DNA of 64,000 bases from NCBI RefSeq assembly GCF_021602585.1, contig NZ_BQIP01000003.1, positions 1-64,000 on the forward strand. Direction: 5' to 3'. A model generated the notes under the pieces. It worked only from the letters and a program-made list of their open reading frames with translations. It made no database searches and had not been told where the DNA came from. The stretch comes from Pseudomonas faucium (GTDB taxonomy: Bacteria; Pseudomonadota; Gammaproteobacteria; Pseudomonadales; Pseudomonadaceae). How positions within the stretch are numbered: the first letter of the stretch is position 1; each line of letters begins with the position of its first letter. The position numbers were made by a program, and so were the translations under genes. Below are positions 46,250-57,187 of this stretch, in pieces.

Positions 46250-47904
46250 AAGCCTTTGCGGCGCTGTATCTGCGCCTGGATGCGACCACCTCCAGCAACG
46301 CCAAGCTCGAGGCCCTGCGCGACTACTTCGCCAGCGCACCGGCCGAAGATGCCGCCTGGGCGGTGTACTTCCTGTCCGGCGGCCGGCCTCGGCAACTGGT
46401 GCCAACCCGTCTGTTGCGCGAGCTGACCACAGAACTGGCCGGCCTGCCGGAGTGGCTGTTCGAAGAGAGCTATCAAGCGGTGGGCGACCTGGCAGAAACC
46501 ATCTCCCTGGTGTTGCCAGAAACCCATCCAGGCAACGACGAGGGCCTGGCCCATTGGGTCGAGGCGCACCTGCTGCCGCTGCGCGGGTTGGCCCCGGAAC
46601 GCATACGTGAACGCCTGCCCCCGCTCTGGGCGCAGCTCGACCGGGCGAGCCTGATGCTCTGCCTGAAGCTGATCACCGGCAGCTTTCGCGTCGGCGTGTC
46701 GAAACTGCTGGTCACCCGCGCCTTGGCGCAGTTGGCCGGCCTGGACAGCAAACGGGTGGCACAGCGCCTGGTCGGCTATACCGACATCGGCCACCGCCCC
46801 ACGGCGCAGGCCTACCACAAGCTGATTGCCGCCGAATCGGCCGATGAACACCTGCAGCGTGGCGGCCAGCCTTACCCCTTCTTTCTGGCACACGCCCTGC
46901 AAGCGCCCACCGAGCAATTCGACGCCTTGCTCGGCCCGCCCAGCGACTGGCAGGTCGAATGGAAGTGGGACGGCATCCGCGCCCAGGTGGTCAAGCGCGA
47001 AGGCACGCTGTGGGTCTGGTCGCGCGGCGAAGAACTGGTCACCGAGCGCTTCCCCGAGCTGCACAGCCTGGCCCAGAGCCTGCCGGACGGCGTCGTGCTC
47101 GATGGCGAGATCCTGGTCTGGAAACCCGGCGCCAGCAACGACGCGCTGGCCGTGCAGCCCTTTGCCTTGCTCCAGCAACGGCTGGGGCGCAAGACCCTGG
47201 GCAAGAAGCTGCTGGCCGACGCGCCGGTGATCCTGCAGGCCTACGACTTGCTGGAATGGCAAGGCGAGGACTGGCGCAACCGCCCGCAGCATGAACGCCG
47301 CCGGCAACTGCAATGGCTGGTCGATAACCACTCGCTGGGCCCGGTACGGCTCTCGCCGCTGCTGCAAGGCGACAGCTGGGAAGCGCTCGCCGAGCAGCGC
47401 GAGCAGTCACGCAGCCTGGGCGTCGAAGGGCTGATGCTCAAGCAGCGCGAGGCGCTGTACGGCGTGGGGCGGACCAAGGACATGGGCCTGTGGTGGAAAT
47501 GGAAGATCGACCCGTTCAGCGTCGATGCCGTGCTGATCTACGCGCAACGCGGCCATGGCCGGCGCGCCAGCCTCTACAGCGACTACACCTTTGCCGTGTG
47601 GGACGCCCCGGCCGGTACCCCGGAGCGCGCCCTGGTGCCCTTCGCCAAGGCCTATTCGGGGCTCAGCGACGAAGAAATGCGCAAGGTCGATGCCATCATC
47701 CGCAAGACCACGGTGGAAACCTTCGGCCCGGTGCGCAGCGTCACCCCGACGCTGGTGTTCGAGCTCGGTTTCGAAGGCATTGCCTTGTCCAAGCGGCACA
47801 AGAGCGGGATTGCCGTGCGTTTTCCGCGCATGTTGCGCTGGCGCCTGGACAAACCGGTGGAAGAAGCCGACGACCTGGCCACCTTGCAGGCACTGCTGGC
47901 CTGA
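46246..47904 (+). CDS. ATP-dependent DNA ligase of the repair cluster
   Basis: The 552-residue protein has an N-terminal DNA-binding domain (about 1-200). The adenylation domain carries the nucleophile Lys in motif I EWKWDGIRAQ (near 240), motif III and motif V (LMLKQREALYG, WWKWK), followed by an OB-fold domain (about 430-552). It seals nicks using ATP, unlike the main NAD-dependent LigA. It is coupled to the exonuclease gene upstream. Confidence 0.95.
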   Translation: MKAFAALYLRLDATTSSNAKLEALRDYFASAPAEDAAWAVYFLSGGRPRQLVPTRLLRELTTELAGLPEWLFEESYQAVGDLAETISLVLPETHPGNDEGLAHWVEAHLLPLRGLAPERIRERLPPLWAQLDRASLMLCLKLITGSFRVGVSKLLVTRALAQLAGLDSKRVAQRLVGYTDIGHRPTAQAYHKLIAAESADEHLQRGGQPYPFFLAHALQAPTEQFDALLGPPSDWQVEWKWDGIRAQVVKREGTLWVWSRGEELVTERFPELHSLAQSLPDGVVLDGEILVWKPGASNDALAVQPFALLQQRLGRKTLGKKLLADAPVILQAYDLLEWQGEDWRNRPQHERRRQLQWLVDNHSLGPVRLSPLLQGDSWEALAEQREQSRSLGVEGLMLKQREALYGVGRTKDMGLWWKWKIDPFSVDAVLIYAQRGHGRRASLYSDYTFAVWDAPAGTPERALVPFAKAYSGLSDEEMRKVDAIIRKTTVETFGPVRSVTPTLVFELGFEGIALSKRHKSGIAVRFPRMLRWRLDKPVEEADDLATLQALLA

Positions 47905-47986
47905 TCGCCACGCGGTGAGGCGCACTGGCCAAATTTATGCTTCTATCTTTGTCGCAGATTGTTTTCGCCACGCCGCCAGGACCACC

Positions 47987-49102
47987 ATGCACCATACGAC
48001 CCACGACCTACTCTCCCCCGTACCCGGCATCAGCCGCCAGCTGCACAGCTTCCACTTCGGCCCGCGCGGTGGCGCCAAGGTATATATCCAGGCCTCGCTG
48101 CATGCCGACGAACTGCCCGGCATGCTGGTTGCCTGGCACCTCAAGCGCCGGTTCGCCGAACTGGAGCAGCAAGGGCGCCTGCGCCGCGAGATCATCCTGG
48201 TGCCGGTGGCCAACCCGGTGGGCCTGGAACAGGTGGTGCTCGACGCGCCGCTGGGGCGTTTCGAGCTGCAGAGCGGCGAGAACTTCAACCGCAAATTCGT
48301 CGACCTTTCCGACAGCATCGGCGACCAGATCGACGGCCACCTGACCCAGGACCCCGCGCACAACCTGGCGCTGATTCGCGAGTACCTGCGCCGTGGCCTC
48401 GACGCCCACCCGGCCCGCACGCCCCTGCAATCGCAACGCCTGACCTTGCAGCGGCTGGCCTGCGACGCCGACCTGGTGCTGGACCTGCATTGCGACTTCG
48501 AAGCCGTCGAACACCTCTACACCACGCCCGAGGCCTGGCCCCAGGTCGAGCCGCTGGCGCGCTACCTGGGCGCCCAGGCCAGCCTGCTGGCCACCGATTC
48601 CGGCGGGCAGTCGTTCGACGAATGCTTCAGCCTGGTGTGGTGGCAGCTGCAGCAACGCTTCGGCAAGCGCTACCCGATCCCCCTGGGCAGCGTCGCGGTG
48701 ACCGTCGAACTGCGGGGCCAGGCCGACGTCAGCCATGACCTGGCCACCCAGGACTGCCAGGCCATCCTCGACTACCTGACCCATGCCGGGGTCATCGAAG
48801 GCAGCCCCGCGCCGCTGCCGCCACTGCCACGCCCGGCCACGCCGCTGGCGGCGGTGGAGCCGGTGTCGGCGCCGCTGGGCGGCTTGCTGGTGTATCACGT
48901 GCGCCCTGGCCAGCAGGTCGAGGCTGGGCAACTGATCGCCGAGGTCATCGACCCGATCAGCGACCGCGTCACTGCCGTGCGCGCCGAGCAGCCCGGGCTG
49001 CTCTACGCCCGCAGCGTGCGCCGCATGGCCACCGCAGGCATGGTCATCGCCCATCTCGCCGGCGAACAGGTATGCCGCAGCGGCTACCTGCTGGCCAACT
49101 GA
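47987..49102 (+). CDS. succinylglutamate desuccinylase/aspartoacylase family (M14-like) protein
   Basis: The start is placed at MHHTTHDLL. The 371-residue protein has zinc ligands in HADELPG (HxxE, near 38-41) and LDLHCDFE (near 165). Catalytic Glu is likely in TVELRGQ. A C-terminal lipoyl/barrel-like domain (about 295-371) ends the protein. Relatives deacylate N-acyl amino acids or peptides. It sits inside the DNA repair cluster with 82 and 65 base gaps and no overlaps, so it may be an insertion rather than a functional partner. Confidence 0.88.
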   Translation: MHHTTHDLLSPVPGISRQLHSFHFGPRGGAKVYIQASLHADELPGMLVAWHLKRRFAELEQQGRLRREIILVPVANPVGLEQVVLDAPLGRFELQSGENFNRKFVDLSDSIGDQIDGHLTQDPAHNLALIREYLRRGLDAHPARTPLQSQRLTLQRLACDADLVLDLHCDFEAVEHLYTTPEAWPQVEPLARYLGAQASLLATDSGGQSFDECFSLVWWQLQQRFGKRYPIPLGSVAVTVELRGQADVSHDLATQDCQAILDYLTHAGVIEGSPAPLPPLPRPATPLAAVEPVSAPLGGLLVYHVRPGQQVEAGQLIAEVIDPISDRVTAVRAEQPGLLYARSVRRMATAGMVIAHLAGEQVCRSGYLLAN

Positions 49103-49167
49103 TTCGGTAAAACCAATAGCGCTGGCCAGCGGTCTGTAGAAGCACAGCCCTGCAAGGACCCCCGCGC

Positions 49168-51630
49168 ATGCCTGCTTCTACCGACCTTGCCAGCGCCTGG
49201 TTCACTGCCCGCGGCTGGAAGCCCTTCGCCTTCCAGCGGCAAGTGTGGGCCGCCATCGGCCGTGGCGAATCCGGGCTGCTGCACGCCAGCACCGGGGCCG
49301 GCAAGACCTACGCCGTGTGGCTGGGCGCCCTGCGCGCCTTTGCCGACGCTGCCCCTGCCCGCCAACCCGCTGCGCTGCAGGTGCTGTGGATCACCCCCAT
49401 GCGTGCACTGGCGGCCGACACCGCCCGTGCCTTGCAAGCCCCGCTGGGCGACCTGGGCCTGAACTGGACCGTCGGGGTCCGCAGCGGCGATACCGGCAGC
49501 GCGGAACGCGCCCGCCAGGCCCGGCGCCTGCCGAGCACGCTGATCACCACACCCGAGAGCCTGACCTTGCTGCTGACCCGCGCCCAGGCCGAAAACGACT
49601 TCGCCAGCCTGCGCCTGGTGGTGGTCGATGAATGGCACGAACTGCTCGGCAACAAGCGTGGCGTGCAACTGCAGCTCGCCCTCGCCCGCCTGCGCCGCTG
49701 GCAGCCCGGCCTGGTGACCTGGGGCCTGTCGGCCACCTTGGGTAACCTGACTCACGCCCTGCAAGTGCTGCTGCCCCACGGCGGCCAGCTGATACGCGGT
49801 CGCCAGGACAAACGCCTGGTGGTCGATACCCTGCTGCCGCCGGCCATCGAGCGCTTCCCCTGGGCCGGCCACATGGGCCTGAAGATGCTCGGCCAGGTCG
49901 CCCATGAACTCGATGACTGTGCCAGCAGCCTGGTGTTCACCAATACCCGTGCCCAGGCCGAACTGTGGTACCAGGCCTTGCTCGATGCGCGCCCTGATTG
50001 GGCCGGCCAGATTGCCTTGCACCATGCCTCGTTGGCGCGGGCGACCCGCGACTGGGTGGAGCTGAACCTCAAGCAAGGCACGCTCAAGGCGGTGGTCTGC
50101 ACCTCCAGCCTCGACCTGGGCGTGGATTTTCTGCCCGTGGAGCGGGTGCTGCAGATCGGCTCGGCCAAGGGCATCGCACGCCTGATGCAGCGCGCCGGGC
50201 GCTCCGGGCATGCGCCGGGGCGGCGCTCGCGCATCACCCTGGTGCCCACCCACAGCCTGGAGCTGGTGGAAGCCGCCGCAGCGCGCGAGGCGCTGGCGGC
50301 GGGGCATATCGAGGCGCGCAACTCGCCGCGCCTGTGCATGGACGTGCTGGTCCAGCACCTGGTCAGCATGGCCCTGGGCGCCGGCTTTCGCCCGCCCGAA
50401 CTGCTGGCCGAGGTGCGTGATACCTGGGCATTTCACGACTTGCGCGACAGCCAGTGGCAGTGGGCGCTGGATTTCGTCAGCCATGGCGGCAGCTCGCTCA
50501 GCGCCTACCCCGACTACCAGCGCGTCGAAGCCCACCCCGACGGCATCTGGCGGGTGGCCAGCGAGCGCCTGGCGCGGCGCCACCGCATGGGCATCGGCAC
50601 CATCGTCAGTGACGCCAGCCTGCAGCTCAAGTATTGGAGCAAGGGGGGTGGCGGCAAGCACCTGGGCAGCGTCGAGGAGGCCTTCATCGCCCGCCTGCGG
50701 CCAGGCGATACGCTGGTTTTCGCCGGGCGCGTGCTGGAGCTGGTGAGGGTCGAGAACATGACGGCCTATGTCCGCCGCAGCACCGCCCGCAAAGCTGCCG
50801 TAGCCCGCTGGAATGGCGGGCGCATGCCGCTGTCCAGCGAACTGGCCGATGCGCTGGTCGAGCAACTCGATGGCGCCGCCCATGGCCGCTACGCCAGCCC
50901 GGAAATGCGCGCGGTGCGCCCACTGCTGGCGCTGCAGGCTCGCTGGTCGGCCTTGCCCACCACGCAGACGCTGCTGGCCGAGACCTTGGCATCGCGCCAG
51001 GGCTCGCACCTGTTTCTCTACCCCTTCGCCGGGCGCATGGCCAACCTTGGGCTGGCCACCCTCATCGCCTGGCGCGTCAGCCGCAATCAACCGCTGTCGG
51101 TGTCGATCGCGGTGAGCGACTACGGCTTCGAGCTGCTCAGCCCGAGCCCCGTGGATTGGGCCGCGCACCTGCCTGGCGCGCTATCCAGCGAGAACTTGCT
51201 GGAGGATGTGTTGGCCAGCCTGAACGCCGGGGAAATGGCCCTGCGGCGTTTTCGCGAAATTGCCCAGATCGCCGGGCTGGTGTTCGGCGGCTACCCTGCG
51301 GCGCAAAAAAGCACCCGGCAGATCCAGGCCTCCAGCGGGCTGTTTTTCGAGGTATTTCGCAAACACGACGCCAGCAACCTGCTGCTTGGCCAGGCACGCG
51401 ATGAAGTGCTGCGCGAAGAGCTGGAAATCGAGCGGCTGCAGCGCCAGCTGCACAAGATGAGCCAGCTGCGGCTGGACCTGCAGGCGCTGCAAAGACCAGG
51501 GCCGCTGGCCTTCACTTTGCTGGTGGAGGGCATGCGCGAAACCTTGAGCACGGAGAAGCTGGCGGATCGCATCGCGCGGATGGTGGCGGACCTTGAAAAA
51601 GCAGCCTCACGCGGCAGCGGCGCGCAATGA
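49168..51630 (+). CDS. ligase-associated DEXH-box DNA helicase (Lhr-Core)
   Basis: The 820-residue SF2 helicase has Walker [10 protein letters not shown] (near 37-45) and DEWHELLG as motif II (near 152). Motif [17 protein letters not shown], is near 340. Winged-helix and Lhr-specific C-terminal domains follow (about 400-810). Lhr-Core enzymes translocate 3'-5' and unwind RNA:DNA hybrids. Its stop overlaps the pdeM-like start (ATGA). Confidence 0.95.
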   Translation: MPASTDLASAWFTARGWKPFAFQRQVWAAIGRGESGLLHASTGAGKTYAVWLGALRAFADAAPARQPAALQVLWITPMRALAADTARALQAPLGDLGLNWTVGVRSGDTGSAERARQARRLPSTLITTPESLTLLLTRAQAENDFASLRLVVVDEWHELLGNKRGVQLQLALARLRRWQPGLVTWGLSATLGNLTHALQVLLPHGGQLIRGRQDKRLVVDTLLPPAIERFPWAGHMGLKMLGQVAHELDDCASSLVFTNTRAQAELWYQALLDARPDWAGQIALHHASLARATRDWVELNLKQGTLKAVVCTSSLDLGVDFLPVERVLQIGSAKGIARLMQRAGRSGHAPGRRSRITLVPTHSLELVEAAAAREALAAGHIEARNSPRLCMDVLVQHLVSMALGAGFRPPELLAEVRDTWAFHDLRDSQWQWALDFVSHGGSSLSAYPDYQRVEAHPDGIWRVASERLARRHRMGIGTIVSDASLQLKYWSKGGGGKHLGSVEEAFIARLRPGDTLVFAGRVLELVRVENMTAYVRRSTARKAAVARWNGGRMPLSSELADALVEQLDGAAHGRYASPEMRAVRPLLALQARWSALPTTQTLLAETLASRQGSHLFLYPFAGRMANLGLATLIAWRVSRNQPLSVSIAVSDYGFELLSPSPVDWAAHLPGALSSENLLEDVLASLNAGEMALRRFREIAQIAGLVFGGYPAAQKSTRQIQASSGLFFEVFRKHDASNLLLGQARDEVLREELEIERLQRQLHKMSQLRLDLQALQRPGPLAFTLLVEGMRETLSTEKLADRIARMVADLEKAASRGSGAQ

Positions 51631-52286
51631 ACGGTCATCTAGTTGTCGAGCATTGCGGCCAGACCCTATGGCTGCTCGCCGACAAGGCCATCTACTGGCC
51701 TGCCCGCCACACATTGCTGGTGGCCGACGTGCATATCGGCAAGGCCGCGAGCTACCGGGCGTTGCACCAGCCGGTGCCGCGGGGCACCACCGAGGCGACC
51801 CTGGCGCGCCTGGACGCCCTGCTGGCGGCATACGACTGCAGGCAATTGGTGATCCTTGGCGATTTTATCCATGCACGCACGGCGCGGGCACCTAACACAC
51901 TGGCCAGGCTTCGGGAGTGGCGTAGTCGACACGATGGGCTGCAGATCGTGCTCATTCGCGGCAATCACGATCGCCACGCGGGCGACCCGCCAGCCGAACT
52001 GAGCATCGAGGTAATCGACCAACCCTGGCTGCTGGCGCCGTTCGCCTTGCAGCACGAGCCGACCGCTCACCCCGAGCACCCGGTGCTGGCAGGCCATGTG
52101 CATCCGGTGTACCTGCTGCGCGGGCGAGCACGCCAGAAACTGCGCCTGCCGTGCTTCGTGCTCGATACTCAGCTCAGCCTGCTGCCGGCTTTCGGCGAAT
52201 TCACCGGGGGCTACACGGTCGCCCCCGGCGACGAAACGCGGGTTTTCGTCACCGGCGACGGGCAGGTCTGGGCGCTGGGAGGTTGA
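51627..52286 (+). CDS. pdeM: ligase-associated phosphoesterase PdeM (MPE)
   Basis: The 219-residue calcineurin-like phosphoesterase has the metal motifs in order: VADVHIGKA (near 32), LGDFIHAR (near 75), GNHDRH (near 112) and GHVHP (near 156). Cluster homologues act as manganese-dependent DNA endonucleases. It closes the exonuclease-ligase-Lhr-Core repair set and is coupled to the helicase. Confidence 0.93.
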   Translation: MNGHLVVEHCGQTLWLLADKAIYWPARHTLLVADVHIGKAASYRALHQPVPRGTTEATLARLDALLAAYDCRQLVILGDFIHARTARAPNTLARLREWRSRHDGLQIVLIRGNHDRHAGDPPAELSIEVIDQPWLLAPFALQHEPTAHPEHPVLAGHVHPVYLLRGRARQKLRLPCFVLDTQLSLLPAFGEFTGGYTVAPGDETRVFVTGDGQVWALGG

Positions 52287-52499
52287 TCACGCCACAGGCG
52301 CGGGAGGCGGCTCGTCGGGCCGGATGGGGTCGCCTGGCTCGCTGGGCTCGGGCGGCTGTGGGGTGTCGGGTTCGGGCTGGTGCGGCACGCCCCCGGCCTG
52401 CATCGGCAGCGGGTGGGCCAGCAACGACCAAGGCAGCATGCCGACCTGGTTGGGTTGCAGCACCGCGAGTTTCGCGCTGATTGCGGGATGGAGTTTCAT
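52287..52499 (-). CDS. 70-residue proline-rich hypothetical protein
   Basis: The gene starts at MKLHPAISAK with AGGAG seven bases upstream. Residues 1-30 look folded (KLAVLQPNQVGMLPWSLLAHPL). The rest is disordered, rich in proline and glutamate/aspartate (PEPDTPQPPEPSEPGD). No signal is seen. Its stop immediately abuts the pdeM stop on the other strand. The function is unknown. Confidence 0.7.
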   Translation of the reverse strand: MKLHPAISAKLAVLQPNQVGMLPWSLLAHPLPMQAGGVPHQPEPDTPQPPEPSEPGDPIRPDEPPPAPVA

Positions 52500-52595
52500 T
52501 GGCTGCTCCTGACGAGAGCCGATGCGCTTCATGCACATCGGCACGGTTACCCGTTGGAGTGCCAAAGGCGCAGGGAATTCCCCGCGCTCGTCGGC

Positions 52596-53162
52596 TCAGG
52601 TACGCGGCAGGGTGACGCCGCGCTGGCCCTGGTACTTGCCGCCACGGTCTTTGTAGGACACTTCGCACTCTTCATCGGACTCGAGGAAGAGCATCTGTGC
52701 CACACCTTCGTTGGCGTAGATTTTCGCCGGCAGCGTGGTGGTGTTGGAGAACTCCAGGGTCACGTGGCCTTCCCACTCGGGCTCGAGTGGCGTCACGTTG
52801 ACGATGATGCCGCAACGCGCATAGGTGCTCTTGCCCAGGCAGATGGTCAGCACATTGCGCGGAATACGGAAGTATTCGACGGTACGGGCCAGGGCGAAGG
52901 AGTTCGGCGGGATGATGCAGACATCGCTTTTGACATCGACGAAGCTGCCGGCGTCGAAGTTCTTCGGGTCGACGGTGGCCGAATTGATGTTGGTGAACAC
53001 CTTGAATTCGTCGGCGCAACGCACGTCGTAGCCGTAGCTGGAGACGCCGAAGGAGATGACCCGGCTATCGTGCTCGCCGCGCACCTGGCGCTCGACGAAC
53101 GGTTCGATCATGCCGTGTTCCTGCGCCATGCGGCGAATCCACTTGTCCGATTTGATGCTCAT
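52596..53162 (-). CDS. dcd: dCTP deaminase
   Basis: The 188-residue protein converts dCTP to dUTP, the main route to dTMP precursors. Family blocks include [21 protein letters not shown] (positions 2-22, 21 residues), the active-site [10 protein letters not shown] (Arg and neighbours) and the glutamate region [10 protein letters not shown]. It is similar to the trimeric E. coli enzyme (193). The start ATG is the first with a proper family N-terminus. Confidence 0.96.
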   Translation of the reverse strand: MSIKSDKWIRRMAQEHGMIEPFVERQVRGEHDSRVISFGVSSYGYDVRCADEFKVFTNINSATVDPKNFDAGSFVDVKSDVCIIPPNSFALARTVEYFRIPRNVLTICLGKSTYARCGIIVNVTPLEPEWEGHVTLEFSNTTTLPAKIYANEGVAQMLFLESDEECEVSYKDRGGKYQGQRGVTLPRT

Positions 53163-53490
53163 GGCGGGGTGTCCTGAAGGGTTGCGAGGTGAAAAACAAG
53201 ACGCGCATCTTACCGGTCCCGGCGCCCAAGTTGAAGTTCCGCGCCGTATCCCGCGCCGGACGGGGGTTGCGGCCGCCGCCGATCTGAATTTCATCAAAGG
53301 CCATCTTGGAGATTGGCAGGCTGCGGAAAGTGGGTTAAGGTGGCGCCACTGTGCTGCACGTGACACCGAGAATCTCTAGTTTGATGCACGATCCTGATCG
53401 GCCCATCGCTGAATTTTCTGCTCTCTTTGCGCTCAGTCCCGGCCAGGGATTTTCCTGACCGTTTTCAACTTTGTCCAAGGAGACAGAAAA
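53163..53490 (+). other. leader and promoter region of the cold-shock gene
   Basis: This 328-base gap between the divergent dcd and cold-shock genes has no gene. From about 53340 on it is U-richer and ends in AAGGAGACAGAAAA, a strong ribosome site. A long structured 5' leader is usual for cold-shock mRNAs, but I could not recognise a cold box with certainty. Confidence 0.55.
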
Positions 53491-53700
53491 ATGTCCAACC
53501 GTCAATCCGGTGTTGTTAAGTGGTTCAACGATGAGAAGGGCTACGGCTTCATCACCCCTCAGTCGGGCGACGACCTGTTCGTGCACTTCAAAGCCATCCA
53601 AGCTGACGGCTTCAAAACCCTGAAAGAAGGCCAGGCTGTTACTTTCGTCGCTACCCGCGGCCAGAAAGGCATGCAGGCTGAAGAAGTTCAAATCGCCTAA
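53491..53700 (+). CDS. cold-shock protein, CspA/CapB family
   Basis: The 69-residue protein is a single cold-shock OB-fold with RNP1 KGYGFI (near 19-24) and RNP2 LFVHF (near 33-37). It closely resembles P. aeruginosa CapB. It binds single-stranded RNA/DNA and loosens mRNA structure. Codon use is highly biased, fitting strong expression. It has its own terminator. Confidence 0.95.
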   Translation: MSNRQSGVVKWFNDEKGYGFITPQSGDDLFVHFKAIQADGFKTLKEGQAVTFVATRGQKGMQAEEVQIA

Positions 53701-53723
53701 GTCGATTTAGCTTCCTAGCTTTC

Positions 53724-53753
53724 AAAAAAACCCGCCTTCTGGCGGGTTTTTTT
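53724..53753. terminator. bidirectional terminator between the cold-shock gene and apbC
   Basis: AAAAAAACCCGCC-TTCT-GGCGGGTTTTTTT: a six-pair GC stem with seven T on one side and seven A on the other, so it works for both convergent genes. Confidence 0.93.
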
Positions 53754-53807
53754 ATGCCTGGCTGAAACCCGTGTCGCTGCCTGCCAGGCAACGACACGGT
53801 GCGCCGA

Positions 53808-54902
53808 TCAATCTTCGCTGATGGTAATGCTCGGCATCGCCGGCGCCGCCGCTTCCTGCAGCACGATCCGCGCCCCGACCTGGCGGGCCAGTTCCTGGTA
53901 GACCATGGCAATCTGGCTTTCCGGTTCGGCGATCGCCGTCGGCTTGCCGCTGTCGGCCTGCTCGCGGATCAGCATCGACAATGGCAACGAGGCCAGCAGT
54001 TCGACGCCGTACTGCGCCGCCAGCTTCTCGCCACCGCCTTCACCGAACAGGTGCTCGGCATGGCCGCAGTTCGAGCAGATGTGCACCGCCATGTTCTCCA
54101 CCACGCCAAGCACCGGAATGTTGACCTTGCGGAACATTTCCACGCCCTTCTTGGCATCGAGCAAGGCCAGGTCCTGAGGGGTGGTGACGATCACCGAGCC
54201 GGCCACCGGCACTTTCTGCGCCAGGGTCAGCTGGATGTCACCGGTGCCTGGCGGCATGTCGATCACCAGGTAATCGAGGTCGTCCCAGGCGGTCTGGGTC
54301 ACCAGTTGCAGCAGCGCCCCCGACACCATCGGGCCGCGCCAGACCATGGGCGTGTTGTCGTCGGTGAGAAACGCCATGGACATCACTTCCACGCCATGGG
54401 CCTTGATCGGCACGAACCACTTCTGCTCGCGGATCTGCGGGCGCGTGCCTTCGGCGATACCGAACATCACGCCCTGGCTGGGCCCATAGATGTCGGCGTC
54501 GAGAATGCCGACCCGGGCACCTTCGCGGGCCAGGGCCAGGGCCAGGTTGGCTGCGGTGGTCGACTTGCCGACACCGCCCTTGCCCGAGGCCACCGCGACG
54601 ATGTTCTTGACGTTGGCCATGGCCGGCACCTGGGCCTGGGCCTTGTGCGCGGCGACCACGCAATCGATCGACACCTGCGCCGAGGTGACGCCTTCGAGGT
54701 TCTCGATCGCGGTCTGCAGCACCTGGGCCCAGCCGTTCTTGAACAGGCCGGCAGCGTAGCCGAGCTGCAACTGCACAGCGACCTGCCCGCCCTGGATATC
54801 GATGGCGCGCACGCAACCGGCGCTCACCGGGTCCAGGTTCAGGTAGGGGTCGGTGTACTGGCGAAGCGCGCCTTCGACGGCGGCACGGGTGACGACACTC
54901 AT
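53808..54902 (-). CDS. apbC: iron-sulfur carrier protein ApbC (Mrp)
   Basis: The 364-residue P-loop protein starts at MSVVTRAAV behind GGGAG. An N-terminal MIP18-like domain (about 1-80) precedes the deviant Walker [11 protein letters not shown] (near 106-115) and the Fe-S-binding CSNC in [12 protein letters not shown] (near 280). It carries and transfers [4Fe-4S] clusters to apo-enzymes. It is divergent from metG, a common arrangement. Confidence 0.95.
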   Translation of the reverse strand: MSVVTRAAVEGALRQYTDPYLNLDPVSAGCVRAIDIQGGQVAVQLQLGYAAGLFKNGWAQVLQTAIENLEGVTSAQVSIDCVVAAHKAQAQVPAMANVKNIVAVASGKGGVGKSTTAANLALALAREGARVGILDADIYGPSQGVMFGIAEGTRPQIREQKWFVPIKAHGVEVMSMAFLTDDNTPMVWRGPMVSGALLQLVTQTAWDDLDYLVIDMPPGTGDIQLTLAQKVPVAGSVIVTTPQDLALLDAKKGVEMFRKVNIPVLGVVENMAVHICSNCGHAEHLFGEGGGEKLAAQYGVELLASLPLSMLIREQADSGKPTAIAEPESQIAMVYQELARQVGARIVLQEAAAPAMPSITISED

Positions 54903-54980
54903 GGACACTCCCATTGGCAAACTGAATGTGAAACAGGCGCCTATCCTAACCCGTCAATCGTCAGCAGATGCGTGCGCGGG

Positions 54981-55009
54981 GTGAAATATATTCGCGAGCC
55001 CTTTATAGT
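54981..55009 (+). promoter_or_regulatory. candidate metG promoter
   Basis: TATAGT at 55004-55009 is preceded 17 bases earlier by GTGAAA, a weak -35 match. It lies 50 bases before the metG start in the apbC/metG divergent gap. Confidence 0.4.
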
Positions 55010-55058
55010 GGCCGATCACCCTCAATTTTACCCGAGCCGAATAAGTAGCCGAGCCACT

Positions 55059-57098
55059 ATGTCCGAGCCACGTCAGATTCTCGTTACCAGCGCCCTGCCC
55101 TATGCCAATGGATCCATCCACCTTGGCCATATGCTCGAGTACATCCAGACGGACATGTGGGTTCGCTTCCAGAAACTACGCGGCAACCAGTGCATCTACG
55201 TCTGCGCCGACGACGCCCACGGCTCGGCCATCATGCTGCGCGCCGAAAAGGAAGGCATCACCCCCGAGCAGCTGATTGCCAACGTGCAAGCCGAGCACAG
55301 CGGCGACTTCGCCGATTTCCTGGTGGACTTCGACAACTTCCACTCGACCCACAGCGAAGAAAACCGCGAGCTGTCGAGCCTGATCTACACGCGCCTGCGT
55401 GACGCCGGGCACATCGCCACCCGTTCGGTGACCCAGTATTTCGACCCGGAAAAGGGCATGTTCCTGGCCGACCGCTTCATCAAGGGCACCTGCCCCAAGT
55501 GCGCGGCCGAAGACCAGTACGGCGACAACTGCGAAAAGTGCGGCGCCACCTATGCCCCAACCGAGCTGAAGAACCCGAAGTCGGCGATTTCCGGTGCCAC
55601 CCCGGTACTGCGTGACTCCCAGCACTTCTTCTTCAAGCTGCCGGACTTCCAGGCCATGCTGCAGCAGTGGACCCGCAGCGGCACCCTGCAGGACGCCGTG
55701 GCCAACAAGCTCGCCGAATGGCTGGACTCGGGCCTGCAGGAGTGGGACATCTCGCGCGATGCGCCGTACTTCGGCTTCGAGATCCCGGGCGAGCCTGGCA
55801 AGTACTTCTACGTCTGGCTGGATGCGCCCATCGGCTACATGGCCAGCTTCAAGAACCTCTGCGCACGCCGCCCGGAGCTCGACTTCGACGCCTTCTGGAA
55901 CGAAGGCTCCAAGGCCGAGCTGTACCACTTCATCGGCAAGGACATCGTCAACTTCCACGCCCTGTTCTGGCCAGCCATGCTCGAGGGTTCGGGCTTCCGC
56001 AAGCCGACCGCGGTCAACGTGCACGGCTACCTGACCGTCAACGGCGCCAAGATGTCCAAGTCGCGCGGCACCTTCATCAAGGCCCGCACCTACCTGGACC
56101 ACCTGCAGCCGGAGTACCTGCGCTACTACTACGCCGCCAAACTCGGCCGTGGCGTCGACGACCTCGACCTGAACCTCGAGGACTTCGTGCAGAAGGTCAA
56201 CTCGGACCTGGTCGGCAAGGTGGTGAACATTGCCAGCCGCTGCGCAGGCTTCATCCACAAGGGCAATGACGGCGTCATGGTTGCCGGCGATGCCGCACCG
56301 GAGCTGACCGAAGCCTTCCTCACAGCCGCCCCGTCGATTGCCGAGGCTTACGAAGGCCGTGACTTTGGCCGCGCCATGCGTGAAATCATGGCCCTGGCCG
56401 ACCGCGCCAACGCCTGGATCGCCGACAAGGCCCCGTGGTCGCTGGCCAAGCAGGAAGGCAAGCAGGACGAAGTGCAGGCAATCTGCGCCCAGGGCGTCAA
56501 CCTGTTCCGCCAGCTGGTGATCTTCCTCAAGCCGGTATTGCCGGTGCTGGCTGCCGACGCCGAGGCCTTCCTCAACGTCGCGCCGCTGACCTGGAACGAC
56601 CACCAGTCGCGCCTGGAAAACCACCAACTCAACCCGTTCAAGGCGCTGATGAGCCGCATCGAGCCGGCCAAGGTCGAAGCCATTGTCGCCGCCAGCAAGG
56701 AAGACCTGCTGGCCGCCGAAGCCAAGGCCCCGGCCGGCAACGGCGAACTGGCCAAGGACCCGCTGTCGGCGGAAATCGAGTTCGACACCTTCGCCGCCGT
56801 CGACCTGCGCGTGGCGCTGATCGTCAAGGCCGAAGCGGTGCCCGGCGCCGACAAGCTGCTGCACCTGACCCTGGACATCGGCGACGAGCGTCGCAATGTG
56901 TTCTCCGGCATCAAGTCGGCCTACCCGGACCCTTCCAAGCTCGAAGGCCGGCTGACCATGATGGTGGCCAACCTCAAGCCACGCAAAATGCGCTTTGGCG
57001 TGTCCGAGGGCATGGTCATGGCCGCCGGCCCAGGCGGCGAAGAGATCTACCTGCTCAGCCCTGACAGCGGTGCCAAGCCAGGCCAGCGCATCAAGTAA
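55059..57098 (+). CDS. metG: methionyl-tRNA synthetase
   Basis: The 679-residue enzyme has the class I HIGH-type motif SIHLGHM (near 19-22), a zinc knuckle ([18 protein letters not shown], near 146-163) and KMSKS in GAKMSKSRG (near 333). The C-terminal tRNA-binding/dimerisation domain (about 575-679) starts [14 protein letters not shown]. It charges tRNA-Met for initiation and elongation. The frame stays open far upstream; the start is set by the conserved N-terminus [18 protein letters not shown]. Confidence 0.97.
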   Translation: MSEPRQILVTSALPYANGSIHLGHMLEYIQTDMWVRFQKLRGNQCIYVCADDAHGSAIMLRAEKEGITPEQLIANVQAEHSGDFADFLVDFDNFHSTHSEENRELSSLIYTRLRDAGHIATRSVTQYFDPEKGMFLADRFIKGTCPKCAAEDQYGDNCEKCGATYAPTELKNPKSAISGATPVLRDSQHFFFKLPDFQAMLQQWTRSGTLQDAVANKLAEWLDSGLQEWDISRDAPYFGFEIPGEPGKYFYVWLDAPIGYMASFKNLCARRPELDFDAFWNEGSKAELYHFIGKDIVNFHALFWPAMLEGSGFRKPTAVNVHGYLTVNGAKMSKSRGTFIKARTYLDHLQPEYLRYYYAAKLGRGVDDLDLNLEDFVQKVNSDLVGKVVNIASRCAGFIHKGNDGVMVAGDAAPELTEAFLTAAPSIAEAYEGRDFGRAMREIMALADRANAWIADKAPWSLAKQEGKQDEVQAICAQGVNLFRQLVIFLKPVLPVLAADAEAFLNVAPLTWNDHQSRLENHQLNPFKALMSRIEPAKVEAIVAASKEDLLAAEAKAPAGNGELAKDPLSAEIEFDTFAAVDLRVALIVKAEAVPGADKLLHLTLDIGDERRNVFSGIKSAYPDPSKLEGRLTMMVANLKPRKMRFGVSEGMVMAAGPGGEEIYLLSPDSGAKPGQRIK

Positions 57099-57105
57099 CG
57101 CCCCC

Positions 57106-57134
57106 TGCCCCGGCCTTCGTGCCGGGGCATTCTT
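57106..57134 (+). terminator. terminator between metG and rnfA
   Basis: TGCCCCGGC-CTTCGT-GCCGGGGCA (nine pairs) then TTCTT, eight bases after the metG stop. It suggests the rnf genes use their own promoter in 57130-57187, though read-through is likely. Confidence 0.75.
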
Positions 57135-57187
57135 ATCCACTCCTGCATGGCCGCACGCGCAGGCGAAACGCGGCTATCTTCATCTAC

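Noticed and set aside
53799-55058. Long N-terminal extension of MetG through the apbC region
   Set aside because: The upstream part is antisense to apbC and lacks MetRS homology; the conserved synthetase N-terminus begins at 55059.
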